The notes beneath the pieces were generated by a model, which was given only the letters and a program-made list of their open reading frames with translations, was not told where the DNA came from and did no database searches. Shown here piece after piece: positions 50,041 to 59,333 of a DNA stretch of 64,000 bases. Position 1 is the first letter of the stretch, and every line of letters starts with the position of its first letter. The stretch is taken from the NCBI GenBank assembly GCA_965197415.1, contig OZ240207.1, forward strand, positions 1,798,001-1,862,000, read 5' to 3'. A program made the position numbers and the translations under genes. This DNA comes from DAOUJI01 sp965197415. Lineage in GTDB: Bacteria; Chloroflexota; Dehalococcoidia; Lucifugimonadales; JAGWBF01.

Positions 50041-50404
50041 TGACGTAGTGAACTGCGAACTCCGCCGCTCAAGGCGACCACAGCGTTGTCCAGAGCGCCT
50101 TCTCAACAAAGACATGTGTTACACAATGCCGAAGTAGGAAACACAGCATGCGCGCAAATAAGAAAATCGGTTTAGGCATCGCTCTCGGAGCTGGAGCAGG
50201 CGTAGGCATAGGCGCGGCGCTCGGCAACATCGGCGTCGGTGTGGCAATAGGAGTTGCCGTGGGCGTAGCGCTCAGTGCAAGTTGGGGCCGACATCGTCGC
50301 TAAGGCTGGTGTTAGCATCCCCTAGTCCAAGGCGCCCTCACTGAATCCTTATAGCAGAACCTCCCACCGAAAAGTTCGCAGTTCGGTACGCCCTGGCCCA
50401 CCAT
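50032..50404. repeat. Short module bounded by repeated tRNA 3' end and inverted repeats
   Basis: GGCCCACCAT, the end of tRNA-Met, recurs at 50395-50404. GAACTGCGAAC (50050-50060) has its exact inverse complement GTTCGCAGTTC at 50374-50384. The segment between them contains only the small gene at 50148. The arrangement resembles a minimal insertion at a tRNA end. Confidence 0.5.
50148..50303 (+). CDS. Gly-zipper hydrophobic peptide (51 residues)
   Basis: ATG 50148 has TAGGAA eight bases upstream. The 51-residue peptide has a basic start (MRANKKIG), a stretch of about 37 Gly/Ala/Val/Ile residues with repeated GxxxG spacing, and a basic end (SWGRHRR). This could be a membrane-inserting peptide such as a bacteriocin or holin-like protein, or a small membrane protein. 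No immunity or export gene is nearby. Confidence 0.5.
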   Translation: MRANKKIGLGIALGAGAGVGIGAALGNIGVGVAIGVAVGVALSASWGRHRR

Positions 50405-50960
50405 TTTTGACGGAAGACAGCACCGAGCCGTTCAGCGCCATCTCCTCAGCGTGGTCAACAGCATCACACCCATCATTCGTGGAAGGTAAGGCTACACCCT
50501 TATGCCTCCCCCACAATCCCCAAGGTCTGCCGAAGGCTTCTTCAATCGACTCGCGTGTGCCTGGGCGCGGTCCACACTCACGGCAACATTCTCCGGTCCC
50601 GCGCTGAAAATAGGGGCATCAACACTACAGCGCTCTCCGCTTTGACCCTTCCGCTTGAATGACACAACTATATTTCTCAGAGTCAAGACGACATTTCTCC
50701 GTGTAAAGCTTAGTTAAAACAGATTCCAGGTCGGGTTAGAGCTGTTGGTAGGCGTCGGGGAACTCATTCCTGCGGTGGGACGAGGCTCGGTTCATAACGC
50801 CTATATATCGTAGACCGACCGCATCGTAGGCGCTACCATTACCGCCAGCAGAATATCCAGTTCGCTTCCGATGTGACCAAGTAGCTGAAGTTCCGGTCTA
50901 GGGTTTGTCGGATTCCCGGACTTCGCCTCCTAAACTCTACAGACCTATGACCCTATCAAA
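50405..50960. other. Spacer with no recognised gene
   Basis: I find no convincing coding frame, tRNA or strong hairpin here. The segment is richer in A+T near 50650-50900 and presumably holds the promoter of the PAS-LuxR regulator. Confidence 0.4.
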
Positions 50961-51650
50961 GTGCACGCATTGACCTCAAGTCCCCTCCTCACGGCATTGG
51001 CATCCGCTTCATGCGGCATCTACGCCGTATCGGTGGACCAGACGATTATTTTCTGGAACCGTGCCGCAGAGCGCATCCTAGGCTATCCGTCCGACGAGGT
51101 CCTTGGCCGTCGTTGCTACGAGGTAATGAAGGGTCTGTCTCCTGGCGGCTTGACGCCGGAATGCTTGGGAGGATGCCCCTCGATGCGTTACCTGCGGACT
51201 GGCTTGATCCCGGCGACAGCACGGATGCGAATGCTCTGCTCCTCCGGAGAACGAAAGTGGGTCACCGTCACTCCCATGGTAGTCGCAGGCATCCTCGGAG
51301 GAGCCCCACTGCTTGTGCATCTCTTCGACGACAGCCAGGAAACGGAAGACTACGGCCAAGCCGAAGGCTCGTTGCGGGATGCGCTGTTGGCGGGCGGCGC
51401 CGATATTCTATCGGACCATCCTCCGGCGCCTGCCAGCCCCGGACAGACGCCCGCTCTGACACGGCGGGAGCTGGAGGTGTTGCGTTTGGTGGCTTTGGGC
51501 CGGGAAACCCATCGGATTGCCGACGAACTGGGCATCAGCAGGCACACAGTGCGCAATCATATCCGTAATCTACGCCATAAGCTTGATGCGTCAACCAAAC
51601 TGGACGCAGTGGTCGCTGGCATTCGCTTGGGCATCCTACCAGTGAACTAA
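50961..51650 (+). CDS. PAS-LuxR transcriptional regulator
   Basis: From GTG 50961 the 229-residue protein has a PAS domain (about 5-115; IYAVSVDQTIIFWNRAAERILGYPSDEVLGRRCYEVM) and a C-terminal LuxR-type HTH (about 160-225; LTRRELEVLRLVALGRETHRIADELGISRHTVRNHIRNLRHKL). There is no receiver domain, so it senses its signal directly through the PAS, which has three Cys residues (CYEVM, CLGGCP) that might bind a cofactor. Targets are unknown. Confidence 0.87.
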   Translation: MHALTSSPLLTALASASCGIYAVSVDQTIIFWNRAAERILGYPSDEVLGRRCYEVMKGLSPGGLTPECLGGCPSMRYLRTGLIPATARMRMLCSSGERKWVTVTPMVVAGILGGAPLLVHLFDDSQETEDYGQAEGSLRDALLAGGADILSDHPPAPASPGQTPALTRRELEVLRLVALGRETHRIADELGISRHTVRNHIRNLRHKLDASTKLDAVVAGIRLGILPVN

Positions 51651-51723
51651 TAGTCGCCAGCACGACGCCCCTTACCGTCGTTGCAGGGCTAAGTCCCTAG
51701 CTTCCCCGACTTTCGACGGTGTT

Positions 51724-51752
51724 TTGTCGAGTCTTGTTACACTTGCTACAAT
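51724..51752 (+). promoter_or_regulatory. Probable promoter of the carbonic anhydrase gene
   Basis: TTGTCG (51724-51729), 17 bp, TACAAT (51747-51752), 45 bp before GTG 51798. Confidence 0.5.
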
Positions 51753-51797
51753 GGGTGCCAGTTGAATTGATTGTCTTGGTACAACAAGGAGGTTACT

Positions 51798-52295
51798 GTG
51801 TCGGAAACGGATGAACTGTTGGAGAACAACGCTCGCTATGCTGCGAGTTTCGACAAAGGCGATCTGCCTTTGCCGCCCGGACGGGGTCTGGCGGTGGTGG
51901 CATGCATGGACGCCCGGCTAGACACTCACAAGCTGTTAGGCTTGGCAGAAGGGGACGCCCACGTAATACGCAATGCGGGAGGTGTGGTGAGCGACGATGC
52001 AATCCGTTCGCTGGTGATTTCCCAGCGCCTTCTGGGAACACGCGAGATTGTCCTGATTCACCACACGGACTGCGGCATGCTGACCTTCCGAGATGATGAC
52101 GTAAAGGATTCGATCGAGGCCGACACCGGCCTTCGCCCTTCCTTCGCGCTGGAATCGTTCGGAAACCTGGAACAGAATATCCGACAATCCATCGCCCGCA
52201 TCCAGGCCAACCCGTTCATTCCCGTGAAGGACCAGGTCCGCGGCTTCGTGTACGACTGTGCCACCGGGCGGCTCAACGAGGTCACCCCCGCCTAA
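51798..52295 (+). CDS. Beta-class carbonic anhydrase
   Basis: GTG 51798 is preceded by AAGGAGG at normal spacing. The 165-residue enzyme has zinc ligands Cys36, His89 and Cys92 (CMDARLD; IHHTDCGM) and the Asp38-Arg40 dyad. It interconverts carbon dioxide and bicarbonate in the cytoplasm. It is short and lacks the N-terminal arm of plant-type enzymes, like small mycobacterial beta-CAs. Confidence 0.92.
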   Translation: MSETDELLENNARYAASFDKGDLPLPPGRGLAVVACMDARLDTHKLLGLAEGDAHVIRNAGGVVSDDAIRSLVISQRLLGTREIVLIHHTDCGMLTFRDDDVKDSIEADTGLRPSFALESFGNLEQNIRQSIARIQANPFIPVKDQVRGFVYDCATGRLNEVTPA

Positions 52296-52380
52296 ACAAT
52301 GCAACGAGCGTCAAGTAGTAACCCACATGTCCAGAGCAGAAGCGCCTGGGTCACGCTGTCATTGCAGGGAACTGGAAGGG

Positions 52381-53640
52381 CTACGGCGTAGGAGCGGGTC
52401 CTAGCACACGGTAGCCCAAATTCTCATCAGTTCGTTCGGCGGTGGGGAGCACCTCGATCAATACGTTGTACAGTCCGACAGCGTCGCCGTTTTCGTCGAA
52501 ACTGTAGTTGTCGCCGACTGCTCCACTCCAGATAAGGTTGTACAGACAGTCCCGGAAGCCGTCTGCGTCCTGGTCGTCGTTGGTCTGCTTCAGGCACTCG
52601 GCGGCAATGTAGACATCGTCGTAGGCGGAGCCCTGGAACCATGGAAACGGCGCTACGGCCCCGAAGCGAGCTTGAAAATTCGTCAGGAACTCCTTACCAG
52701 TGGCGCTGGACAGGTCGGGGTTGGGGACTATGGCTTTCAGGCCGGTGGCGGCGTCGCCGGCGATGCTGAGAGCATCGGGGGAAGTGGGCACTGACTCGGA
52801 GTAGATTGGACCGTCGTAGCCAAGCTCGCGAGCTTGCTTCATGATGGAACCGCCTGAAGCCGTACCCTGTGCTGACAGGAGCAGAGCGTCCGGGTCTTCA
52901 TTGATCAGCTTGGTAAGCTGGCTCCGGAAGTCGATCACGTCGGATGAGTAGCTTTCCGCCGCTGCTACGGAGCCACCCAGCTTCTCGAATTGAGCGACGG
53001 AAGTGCGGCGAGCGCCCTCGGCATAGTCCGTGGCCTCGGTGATGGTGACGATCCTGCGCATCCCGTCCACCCAAAGGGTGTTGCCAGTGTCAATGCCCAA
53101 CTGAAGGTCGTTGATGGCCGTACGGAAGATGTAGTCTCCAGCGCCGGCAATGTCAGGGCTGGTGGCGGATGGCGAAAGAAGGACTACTCCCTCCTTCTCG
53201 GCCAGGGGAGCGATCCCGAGCATCGCGCCGCTGCAAGTGGTTCCCAAAATAATTTTCACGCCGTCCACATCAGTCAGCTTGTTGTAAGCGGTGATCGCGT
53301 CCTGAGCGGCGCATTTGGAGTCCTCTACGATGAGTTCCAGCTTCCTGCCATTGATCCCACCCGCAGCGTTGATTTCCTCCATGGCAAGGAGCTTGGACTT
53401 AAGCAAGGGGTCCCCGTAGGCCTCAGCGACCCCGGTCAAAGCGTCCATGACGCCAATCACGAAAGGCTCGCCAGGGGGTGTAGCCGTCGGCTCAGGAGTG
53501 GGCTCAACAGTGGGGGTTGCGGTCGGGGCAACTGGCGTCGACGTTGGGTCTGAACCGCAAGCCGCCAGAAACAACAACGACGCTGAGACCAGAGTCAGCC
53601 AAAGTCCGAAGATCGATTTACGGTAGATGTATCGCAACAT
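52381..53640 (-). CDS. Branched-chain amino acid-type ABC transporter substrate-binding lipoprotein
   Basis: The 419-residue protein has a lipobox (LLFLAACGS), a Thr/Pro-rich linker (TSTPVAPTATPTVEPTP), then a type I periplasmic binding fold (FVIGVMDALTGVAEAYGDPLLKSKLLAMEEINAAGG; LGTTCSGAMLGIAPLAEKEGVVLLSPSATSPDI). It captures small ligands, often branched-chain amino acids, but no permease or ATPase genes are adjacent, so the ligand and partner are unknown. Confidence 0.88.
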   Translation of the reverse strand: MLRYIYRKSIFGLWLTLVSASLLFLAACGSDPTSTPVAPTATPTVEPTPEPTATPPGEPFVIGVMDALTGVAEAYGDPLLKSKLLAMEEINAAGGINGRKLELIVEDSKCAAQDAITAYNKLTDVDGVKIILGTTCSGAMLGIAPLAEKEGVVLLSPSATSPDIAGAGDYIFRTAINDLQLGIDTGNTLWVDGMRRIVTITEATDYAEGARRTSVAQFEKLGGSVAAAESYSSDVIDFRSQLTKLINEDPDALLLSAQGTASGGSIMKQARELGYDGPIYSESVPTSPDALSIAGDAATGLKAIVPNPDLSSATGKEFLTNFQARFGAVAPFPWFQGSAYDDVYIAAECLKQTNDDQDADGFRDCLYNLIWSGAVGDNYSFDENGDAVGLYNVLIEVLPTAERTDENLGYRVLGPAPTP

Positions 53641-53730
53641 GCACTTCCTGTAGCTGATGACGTAGGGACGACCTCTGGTCGCCCCCTTACGTTGTCCGTT
53701 GTGCGCTGCGGGATTCCCTTCTCGCGGGAC

Positions 53731-55158
53731 CTAGCTGGAGAGATAGGCCTGGATGACCCTTATGACCTGCTCTCTTGTGATACGGTCGTCGAAGTAGTCG
53801 TTAACTGCCGCGACGGCCTCATGCCGTTCAATCTCGCCATTGCCATCGGCGTCATATCGGTCGACTATGTCTACTTCAACCCCTACTCTGCCACTCACCA
53901 CGCTGGCGGTCTGGCCGGAGGCTTGCGCGTCGGTGTAGCGCGCCGTCGCCCGCAGGTACATGCCATCGTCGGCGTCAACAGGCAGGTAGGCGTCTGACGT
54001 CGCGCCCGATATGTTGGTCCAGCGCGTCGACCCGTCCGGGGACCTGGCCCACTGCCACGTCAGGCCGCTTACTCTGCCGTCGGGATCGTTCAGCGTGGCC
54101 GTCACCGCCGTTCCCACCGACGGCTGCGTCGACGACAGGGTCACTGTTCCATCAGGTTGCACGGCTATGACCACGCCGCTCACCCTCTCGGCGGTCTGGC
54201 CGGAGGCTTCATTGTCGGTGTAGGTCGCCGTCGCCCGCAGGTAGTCGCCCAGGTCCCCCGCATCGGGCGTGTAGGTGGCCGACGTGGCACCCGATATGTC
54301 GCCCCAGCCGGTGGTCCCGTCGGGAGACCTGGCCCACTGCCAAGTCAGCCCGGTTACACCGCCGTCGGGGTCGGTCAGCGAAGCCGTCAGGTCGAGGCCC
54401 ACCTCAGGCCGCGACGACGACAGGGTGACGCGCCCGTCCGGCCTCACGGCGGTGACTCTGCCGGTCTCATCCTGCTCGCTCTTGCCGAAACCTTCTCCAT
54501 CGGTGTAGTTCGCAGTCGCCCGCAGATAGCTGCCCACGTCGTCCGTGTCTGGCGTGTAGGTGTTTGAATTAGCCCCGGCGATGCTGGCCCAGCCGGTGGA
54601 ACCGTCCGGGGACTTCTCCCATTGCCACGCGGCGTCATCGGTCAGGTCGGTCGCAGTCCCGGTGATGGGAGGTGTGTCTCCCGACCTGCCGTCGGGGTCG
54701 GTCAACGTGGCTGTCAACTCCACTCCCACCGCCGCCCGCGACGACAGGGTGACGGCTCCGTCCTCGTCCACGTTGGTAACTTTCACGGTCACTGGCCGCG
54801 TGGCGGTGAAGCCGCCTCCTGTAGCTCTTACCGTTACGTGGTACGAGTTGTCCGTGTTCCGGTCCGCCGGGCTCTCGTAGTTCGGCGTCGCCCTGAAGGT
54901 CAGCCGTCCTCCGGATATGGAGAAGTCGCCCATGTCCTCTCCCGACAGAGACCACACGATCGTGTCGCCTTCAGGGTCGAGCGCCGTGTAGGCCGTGACA
55001 GGAGTCGTGAGCCCCTCCTGGTAATTTACTGTCTCCGTCGTCGTTGTTCGGGCGTGGGCGGAGTCATATAAACCAGACGACAGCAGGAAAAGGGCCAGAA
55101 TGATCCCGGCCAGCAGACCCACTCTTGCGATTATCGAGAAAGACATTATGTTATGCAT
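53731..55158 (-). CDS. Secreted protein with cadherin-like, Ig-like repeats and C-terminal EF-hand
   Basis: The 475-residue protein has a signal peptide, a cadherin-like domain (about 45-130; DPEGDTIVWSLSGEDMGDFSISGG), three tandem Ig-like repeats of about 95 residues (TWQWARSPDGTTGWGDISGATSATYTPDAGDLGDYLRATATYTD), and a C-terminal helix pair with an EF-hand-like calcium loop DADGNGEIERHE. The repeats belong to the same general type as those in the giant protein at 1755. An adhesive or scaffold role outside the cell is inferred. Confidence 0.85.
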   Translation of the reverse strand: MHNIMSFSIIARVGLLAGIILALFLLSSGLYDSAHARTTTTETVNYQEGLTTPVTAYTALDPEGDTIVWSLSGEDMGDFSISGGRLTFRATPNYESPADRNTDNSYHVTVRATGGGFTATRPVTVKVTNVDEDGAVTLSSRAAVGVELTATLTDPDGRSGDTPPITGTATDLTDDAAWQWEKSPDGSTGWASIAGANSNTYTPDTDDVGSYLRATANYTDGEGFGKSEQDETGRVTAVRPDGRVTLSSSRPEVGLDLTASLTDPDGGVTGLTWQWARSPDGTTGWGDISGATSATYTPDAGDLGDYLRATATYTDNEASGQTAERVSGVVIAVQPDGTVTLSSTQPSVGTAVTATLNDPDGRVSGLTWQWARSPDGSTRWTNISGATSDAYLPVDADDGMYLRATARYTDAQASGQTASVVSGRVGVEVDIVDRYDADGNGEIERHEAVAAVNDYFDDRITREQVIRVIQAYLSS

Positions 55159-55790
55159 CTAACACCTGATTTCGTGGCGCCGATATTCGGCGGAAAACAA
55201 TCCATCTATTCTTGCCTTTTAGAGGAACCTCTGTCAACGTGACAGGCGTACGGATTCGACGAAAACGGGCGTCCCATGAAGGGCTTGAGGTCAATCCCCA
55301 GCGGCTCATCTTCTTCCGCTGGGCGGGAAGGGATAGGCATTGTCTATTATCAAGGCAATGCACCGCTTACTTCCCTGCAGGGTCTTTCGATTGTACCCGC
55401 TTCTCCTATTCCGCTTATCCCTAACAGGCCTTTCCCCCCTCATCCTAGCCTTCTCCCGCCAGTGGAGAAGGGACAATGCCCCAGGGTCTTTCGATTGTCA
55501 CCCCGAGCAGAGCGAGGGGTCTAAAGTCTTAGCCATTCCCACCGTTCTGCTGCCAAAGGATTGTAGATTCCTCACTCCGTTTCGGAATGACTGTGGGGCC
55601 AGGTCCTTCCCATAATCGAAAGACCCTGGACAATGCCCCCTCGCCCTTGACGGGAGAGGGTTGGGGTGAGGGTGAATAATCGAATGACCCTGTACTTCCC
55701 TGCGAGTCCACTGGAATCCCCACCGTCTCCCTGCTAGAATGAAACTAGCGATACGGACAGTCCGATATGGGCACCGTTGGCCCGGCCCAT
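55159..55790. repeat. Non-coding spacer with nested direct and inverted repeats
   Basis: CAGGGTCTTTCGATTGT occurs at 55378 and 55482. The inverted AATCGAAAGACCCTG is at 55614 and a variant AATCGAATGACCCTG at 55678. GGACAATGCCCC appears near 55472 and 55628, and CTTCTCCC/GGAGAAGG-type hairpins surround them. No gene is supported. These resemble mobile or REP-like repeats of this genome. Confidence 0.65.
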
Positions 55791-55868
55791 GCCCCTGTAG
55801 CTCAGCCTGGATAGAGCGGCGGCGTCCTAAGTCGCGCGTCGGGGGTTCGAGTCCCTCCAGGGGTACCA
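55791..55868 (+). tRNA. tRNA-Arg(CCU) with encoded CCA
   Basis: The acceptor GCCCCTG pairs with CAGGGGT (one G-U). The anticodon arm GCGGC-GTCCTAA-GTCGC reads CCT for codon AGG; the T arm carries GTTCGAGT; CCA is at 55866-55868. Confidence 0.92.
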
Positions 55869-55871
55869 TAT

Positions 55872-55947
55872 AGGAGCGTAGCTCAGTTGGTAGAGCGCCG
55901 GTCTCCAAAACCGGATGTCGGGGGTTCGAGTCCTCCCGCTCCTGCCA
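55872..55947 (+). tRNA. tRNA-Trp(CCA) with encoded CCA
   Basis: AGGAGCG pairs perfectly with CGCTCCT. The anticodon arm CCGGT-CTCCAAA-ACCGG reads CCA; discriminator G and CCA end at 55947. It is three bases after tRNA-Arg and is probably cotranscribed. Confidence 0.93.
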
Positions 55948-56026
55948 GAAAACAGTCGTAGGGGCGACCGGCCGGTCGCCCCTACTGTAGATTCCAAAAG
56001 GCCTCCGCCGGAATGGCGGGTTGCGT

Positions 56027-57175
56027 TCATAGGCTGGCGGTCAGCTTTCCCAGGGAGTCCCCAAACTCCCCAACCTGCCACGCCCGCACGTCCGGGCCGG
56101 CCATCTCTTCCTCCAGCGATTGGGTCAGCCGGGCTATCCGTTCCAGGCTGACGGCAGGCCAGACCAGAGGGGCGTCTATGCCCAAAGCGGCGCCCTTGTC
56201 CGCCCGCCAGTCCTTCAGCTTCTGGAGGCGAGCGGCGACCTGGTCCCGTTCCCGAGGTCCCAGCCGGGGCGTATCCGGCGTCCCGCGTTTGGGAAGCCTC
56301 ACCGGACCCTCCCTCAACCCTTCGTGAATGGCCGCACGGAGACGCCCCATGTCTGCGCCGCGCCCGAACCGTCCCAGCCCCCCTACGGCGGCTAGGTCCC
56401 GCTCAGGAGAGCCTGCCAATTCCACCAGCGTCGCGTTTGGTATTATCTTGAAGGGAGGCGTGTTCCGCCTCAGGGCTTCTTGCTCCCTGAACCGGTGCAA
56501 TGAGCGGAGGACTGCCAGTCCCCGGGGGTCCAGCGCCGAACGTCCTTTGACTGACAGAAAGGCCCACTCCGGGTCGGGCGCCTGGCTGCGCACCCGGCTC
56601 AGACGCGCACACTCCTCTTTAACCCACTCCAGCCTGGAGAGCTTGACCAGTTCCGTCGCAAGCTCGTCTCTCAGCGCCGCCAGATGCCGGACGTCGTCCG
56701 CCGCATACTCCAACGACTCGCCGCTCAACGGACGCCTGGTCCAGTCCGACCTCTGCATGCTCTTGGTCTTGGTCACTTCTACGCCCAGATGCTCTTCCAG
56801 CACCGCCGCCAGTCCCAGCCTGGCCGAGCCCAGAAACGCAGCGGCTATGCTGGTGTCGAACAACGCTGCCGTATGGAATCCCCAGTCGCGGTCCAGGCTG
56901 CGGAGGTCGTAGTCCGCCGAATGCATGACCTTTTCCACTTTGTCGTCCGCCAGCAGCTGTCCCAATGGACTCATGTCGTCGATGGCCAGTGGGTCGACGA
57001 TGTACACGGACTCGTCGACCGCAAGCTGGACGAGGCAAATATGCTCAGGGTACCTGTGGAAACCGTTGGACTCTAAGTCCACGGCGACACGGGGATGGTC
57101 GTATGCGTGCCTCACAGCCTCGGCCAGTCCTGCGGCGCTGGTCAACACGGTTACGGGTCTGGAGCTATGTTTCAT
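56027..57175 (-). CDS. rnd: Ribonuclease D-like 3'-5' exonuclease with HRDC domain
   Basis: From ATG 57175 (a longer start at 57274 adds a basic, non-conserved leader) the protein of about 382 residues has the DEDDy motifs: AVDLESNGF, MHSADYDLRSL, and YAADDVRHLAAL. HRDC-type helices follow (about 205-280, RGLAVLRSLHRFREQEALRRN). It matures the 3' ends of tRNAs and other structured RNAs; two tRNA genes lie just upstream on the other strand. Confidence 0.9.
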   Translation of the reverse strand: MKHSSRPVTVLTSAAGLAEAVRHAYDHPRVAVDLESNGFHRYPEHICLVQLAVDESVYIVDPLAIDDMSPLGQLLADDKVEKVMHSADYDLRSLDRDWGFHTAALFDTSIAAAFLGSARLGLAAVLEEHLGVEVTKTKSMQRSDWTRRPLSGESLEYAADDVRHLAALRDELATELVKLSRLEWVKEECARLSRVRSQAPDPEWAFLSVKGRSALDPRGLAVLRSLHRFREQEALRRNTPPFKIIPNATLVELAGSPERDLAAVGGLGRFGRGADMGRLRAAIHEGLREGPVRLPKRGTPDTPRLGPRERDQVAARLQKLKDWRADKGAALGIDAPLVWPAVSLERIARLTQSLEEEMAGPDVRAWQVGEFGDSLGKLTASL

Positions 57176-57310
57176 CAGAACTTGCGGCGGCGGTTTCGGG
57201 CGCGCGTCGGGGCTGCCGGAGAGTCGGCGTCTTTGACGCATAAGAGTCGACAAGATATACTGCCCATGCTGCAAAAAAGGTAAGGTTCATGGATATGAAG
57301 GAGGCTAAAC

Positions 57311-58495
57311 GTGAAATTCGGCATTGCCCATCTTAATGCCAACTGGCATGACTGGGATAGACACCTGGCTGCTGATTACGCCAAAGATCCCGAGACTCCC
57401 GACCACCAACTGACCACCGAGACCTTCCAGCTCACCGACCTGGCTGAGGACCTGGGATTCGACTCGGTCTGGTCTCCCGAACACCACTTCGACCCCTACT
57501 GCATGGCCCCGGACTGCCTGCAGCTAATCTCCTACTACGCGGGAAGAAACCCGAAGCTGGACGTTGCCACCATGGTAGTGGTGCTGCCCTGGCACGACCC
57601 GGTCAGGGTGGCCGAGCAGATAGCCTTAGTGGACATTATGTTGGGCGAGGACCGGGAGTTCATCATCGGGTTCGGACGCGGTCTTGCCAGGTACGAGTTC
57701 GAGCGGTTCCGCATACCCATGGACACCTCCCGCGAGCGGTTCCGGGAAGCCTTCGAGATAATCAGGCTGGGGCTCACCGAGAACTCCTTCTCCTACGACG
57801 GCAAGTTCTTCCAAATTCCAGAGACGGTAATACGCCCCGCCCCCCGGTCCAAGAACCTGATGGACAAGGTGTACATCTCATCGGTGACGCCTCCCAGCAT
57901 CGAGACGGCTGCCCAGCTGGGCGCCGGTCTGATGATCATTCCCCAGAAGCCGTGGGACGACCACATCGCCGACCTGAAGTTCTACAACCGCACCCGCGGC
58001 GAAGCCGGCATGAAGCCCAGGAACCCGGTGGTGGGCGTGTTCATGTATTGCGCCGAGACTGAGGACGAGGCGGAAGAGGGTTACAGCAGGTGGATGGCCG
58101 GATTCAACTACTCGGCCACCAAACACTATGAGTTCGACGACCCCGAACACTTTAAGGCCACGTCCGGATACGAGCAGTATGGGGCGGACGCTCCGGTGCC
58201 CAACGAGGCCGACCCTCCATCCGCCCATGAGCAGGCCGCGTCTGAGCGGGTGGCTTTCCACTCGCTGGAAGAGACAGAACGCCTCCGAGCCGAGGCCGGG
58301 ACCTGCATCGGCACCCCGGAGCAGTGCATCGCCAAGATAAAGCTGGCCATCGAGACCACTTCGCCCATGCACATGTTCGGGTTCGCCCGCTATGGCGGCA
58401 TGCCCATGGAGAAGGCCACGAGGAGCATGGAACTCTTCGCCAAGGAAGTGCTTCCCGAGGTGAAGAAGTTGGGCATCGCCGAGCCCATCGTATAA
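57311..58495 (+). CDS. LLM-class flavin-dependent oxidoreductase
   Basis: GTG 57311 follows AAGGAGG. The 394-residue TIM-barrel protein has GFDSVWSPEHHFDPYCMAPDCLQLISYYAGRNPKLDVATMVVVLPWHDPVRVAEQIALVD in the bacterial luciferase-like fold, plus GFGRGLARYEFERFRIPMDTSRERF. These enzymes use FMN or F420 to oxidise or oxygenate organic substrates. It starts a run of three likely catabolic genes. Substrate unknown. Confidence 0.88.
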   Translation: MKFGIAHLNANWHDWDRHLAADYAKDPETPDHQLTTETFQLTDLAEDLGFDSVWSPEHHFDPYCMAPDCLQLISYYAGRNPKLDVATMVVVLPWHDPVRVAEQIALVDIMLGEDREFIIGFGRGLARYEFERFRIPMDTSRERFREAFEIIRLGLTENSFSYDGKFFQIPETVIRPAPRSKNLMDKVYISSVTPPSIETAAQLGAGLMIIPQKPWDDHIADLKFYNRTRGEAGMKPRNPVVGVFMYCAETEDEAEEGYSRWMAGFNYSATKHYEFDDPEHFKATSGYEQYGADAPVPNEADPPSAHEQAASERVAFHSLEETERLRAEAGTCIGTPEQCIAKIKLAIETTSPMHMFGFARYGGMPMEKATRSMELFAKEVLPEVKKLGIAEPIV

Positions 58496-58523
58496 ATCAA
58501 GAACCCGGCTGGATAGTGGAGAC

Positions 58524-58558
58524 AAGAGGCCCCCGCCTATAACGGGGGTCTCTTCTTT
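58524..58558 (+). terminator. Intrinsic terminator after the LLM gene
   Basis: A 12-bp stem (AAGAGGCCCCCG with CGGGGGTCTCTT, one G-U; loop CCTATAA) is followed by CTTT. Confidence 0.75.
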
Positions 58559-58707
58559 GGAGCGAAGTCCTCTAAAATGGCCCCAAGATTAACAATTCCT
58601 TGACACCACGTTGCTATGGTGGCTGTCGTGGTCGTTGTCGGGACGGGCCCGGGACATCCCGACCGCGCCCGAAACCATCCACCGAGTAGGGGAAGGAGAC
58701 GAGGAGT

Positions 58708-59145
58708 ATGAGTAAGAAATGGTTGCTGGTCATCGTCGCCGTAGGAATATTGGCGGCAGGTCTTAGCGTCGGGGCCGGGTTTGCCAGAGGCGGACTCAGC
58801 GCGGGAGACGGAGACGGAGATTCCACCAAGGGCACGTTCATATCCAAGGTGGCCTCCATTCTCGAACTCGACGAGGACACGGTCAGCGACGCCTTCGAGC
58901 AGGCCAGGAGTGAGATTGCGGACGAAAGGGTTGAGGCCATGCTCGACGCCAAGGTCGAGAAAGGGCTTATTACCCAGGACCAGGCCGATGAGTATCTTGA
59001 ATGGTTCCAGGACCGACCAGATGACGCATTCCCCATGTTCAAGCGCGGAGGTCATGGCGGCTGGAAACACGGAAAGGGCATGGGATTCTATAACAAGGGC
59101 ACGTCCGGCTACTCTGGCCTAGACAAGGACTCATCGACCGAGTAA
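58708..59145 (+). CDS. Secreted DUF2680-like helical protein
   Basis: ATG 58708 follows GGAAGGAGACGAGG. The 145-residue protein has a signal segment (WLLVIVAVGILAAGLSVGAGFA), a helical domain TFISKVASILELDEDTVSDAFEQAR...VEKGLITQDQADEYLEWFQDRP as in the DUF2680 family, and a Gly/His/Lys-rich tail (FKRGGHGGWKHGKGMG) that could bind metal. It stands alone between two terminators. The role is unknown. Confidence 0.75.
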   Translation: MSKKWLLVIVAVGILAAGLSVGAGFARGGLSAGDGDGDSTKGTFISKVASILELDEDTVSDAFEQARSEIADERVEAMLDAKVEKGLITQDQADEYLEWFQDRPDDAFPMFKRGGHGGWKHGKGMGFYNKGTSGYSGLDKDSSTE

Positions 59146-59174
59146 CCAGCGTAAGTCATCGGTGGGAACAACAG

Positions 59175-59210
59175 AACGGGACGGGCAACGCAGCTCGTCC
59201 CGTTTCTCTT
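59175..59210 (+). terminator. Intrinsic terminator
   Basis: AACGGGACG (59175-59183) pairs perfectly with CGTCCCGTT (59196-59204), then TCTCTTT. Confidence 0.75.
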
Positions 59211-59333
59211 TGTGGCTGGCTACGCTCGTGCAGAGATTCGGGTAAAGGTATATTATGGTGCGGCAAATCAGAGATAGGCTTGTGCTGCCTCTGTTACAAG
59301 GCGGCGCTGGAACGGCTTGAGGAGGTAGAAGCT

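Noticed and set aside
55498..55908. Minus-strand protein containing GLEPPTRDLG-type sequence
   Set aside because: This is a frame through the antisense of tRNA-Arg, a familiar false gene.
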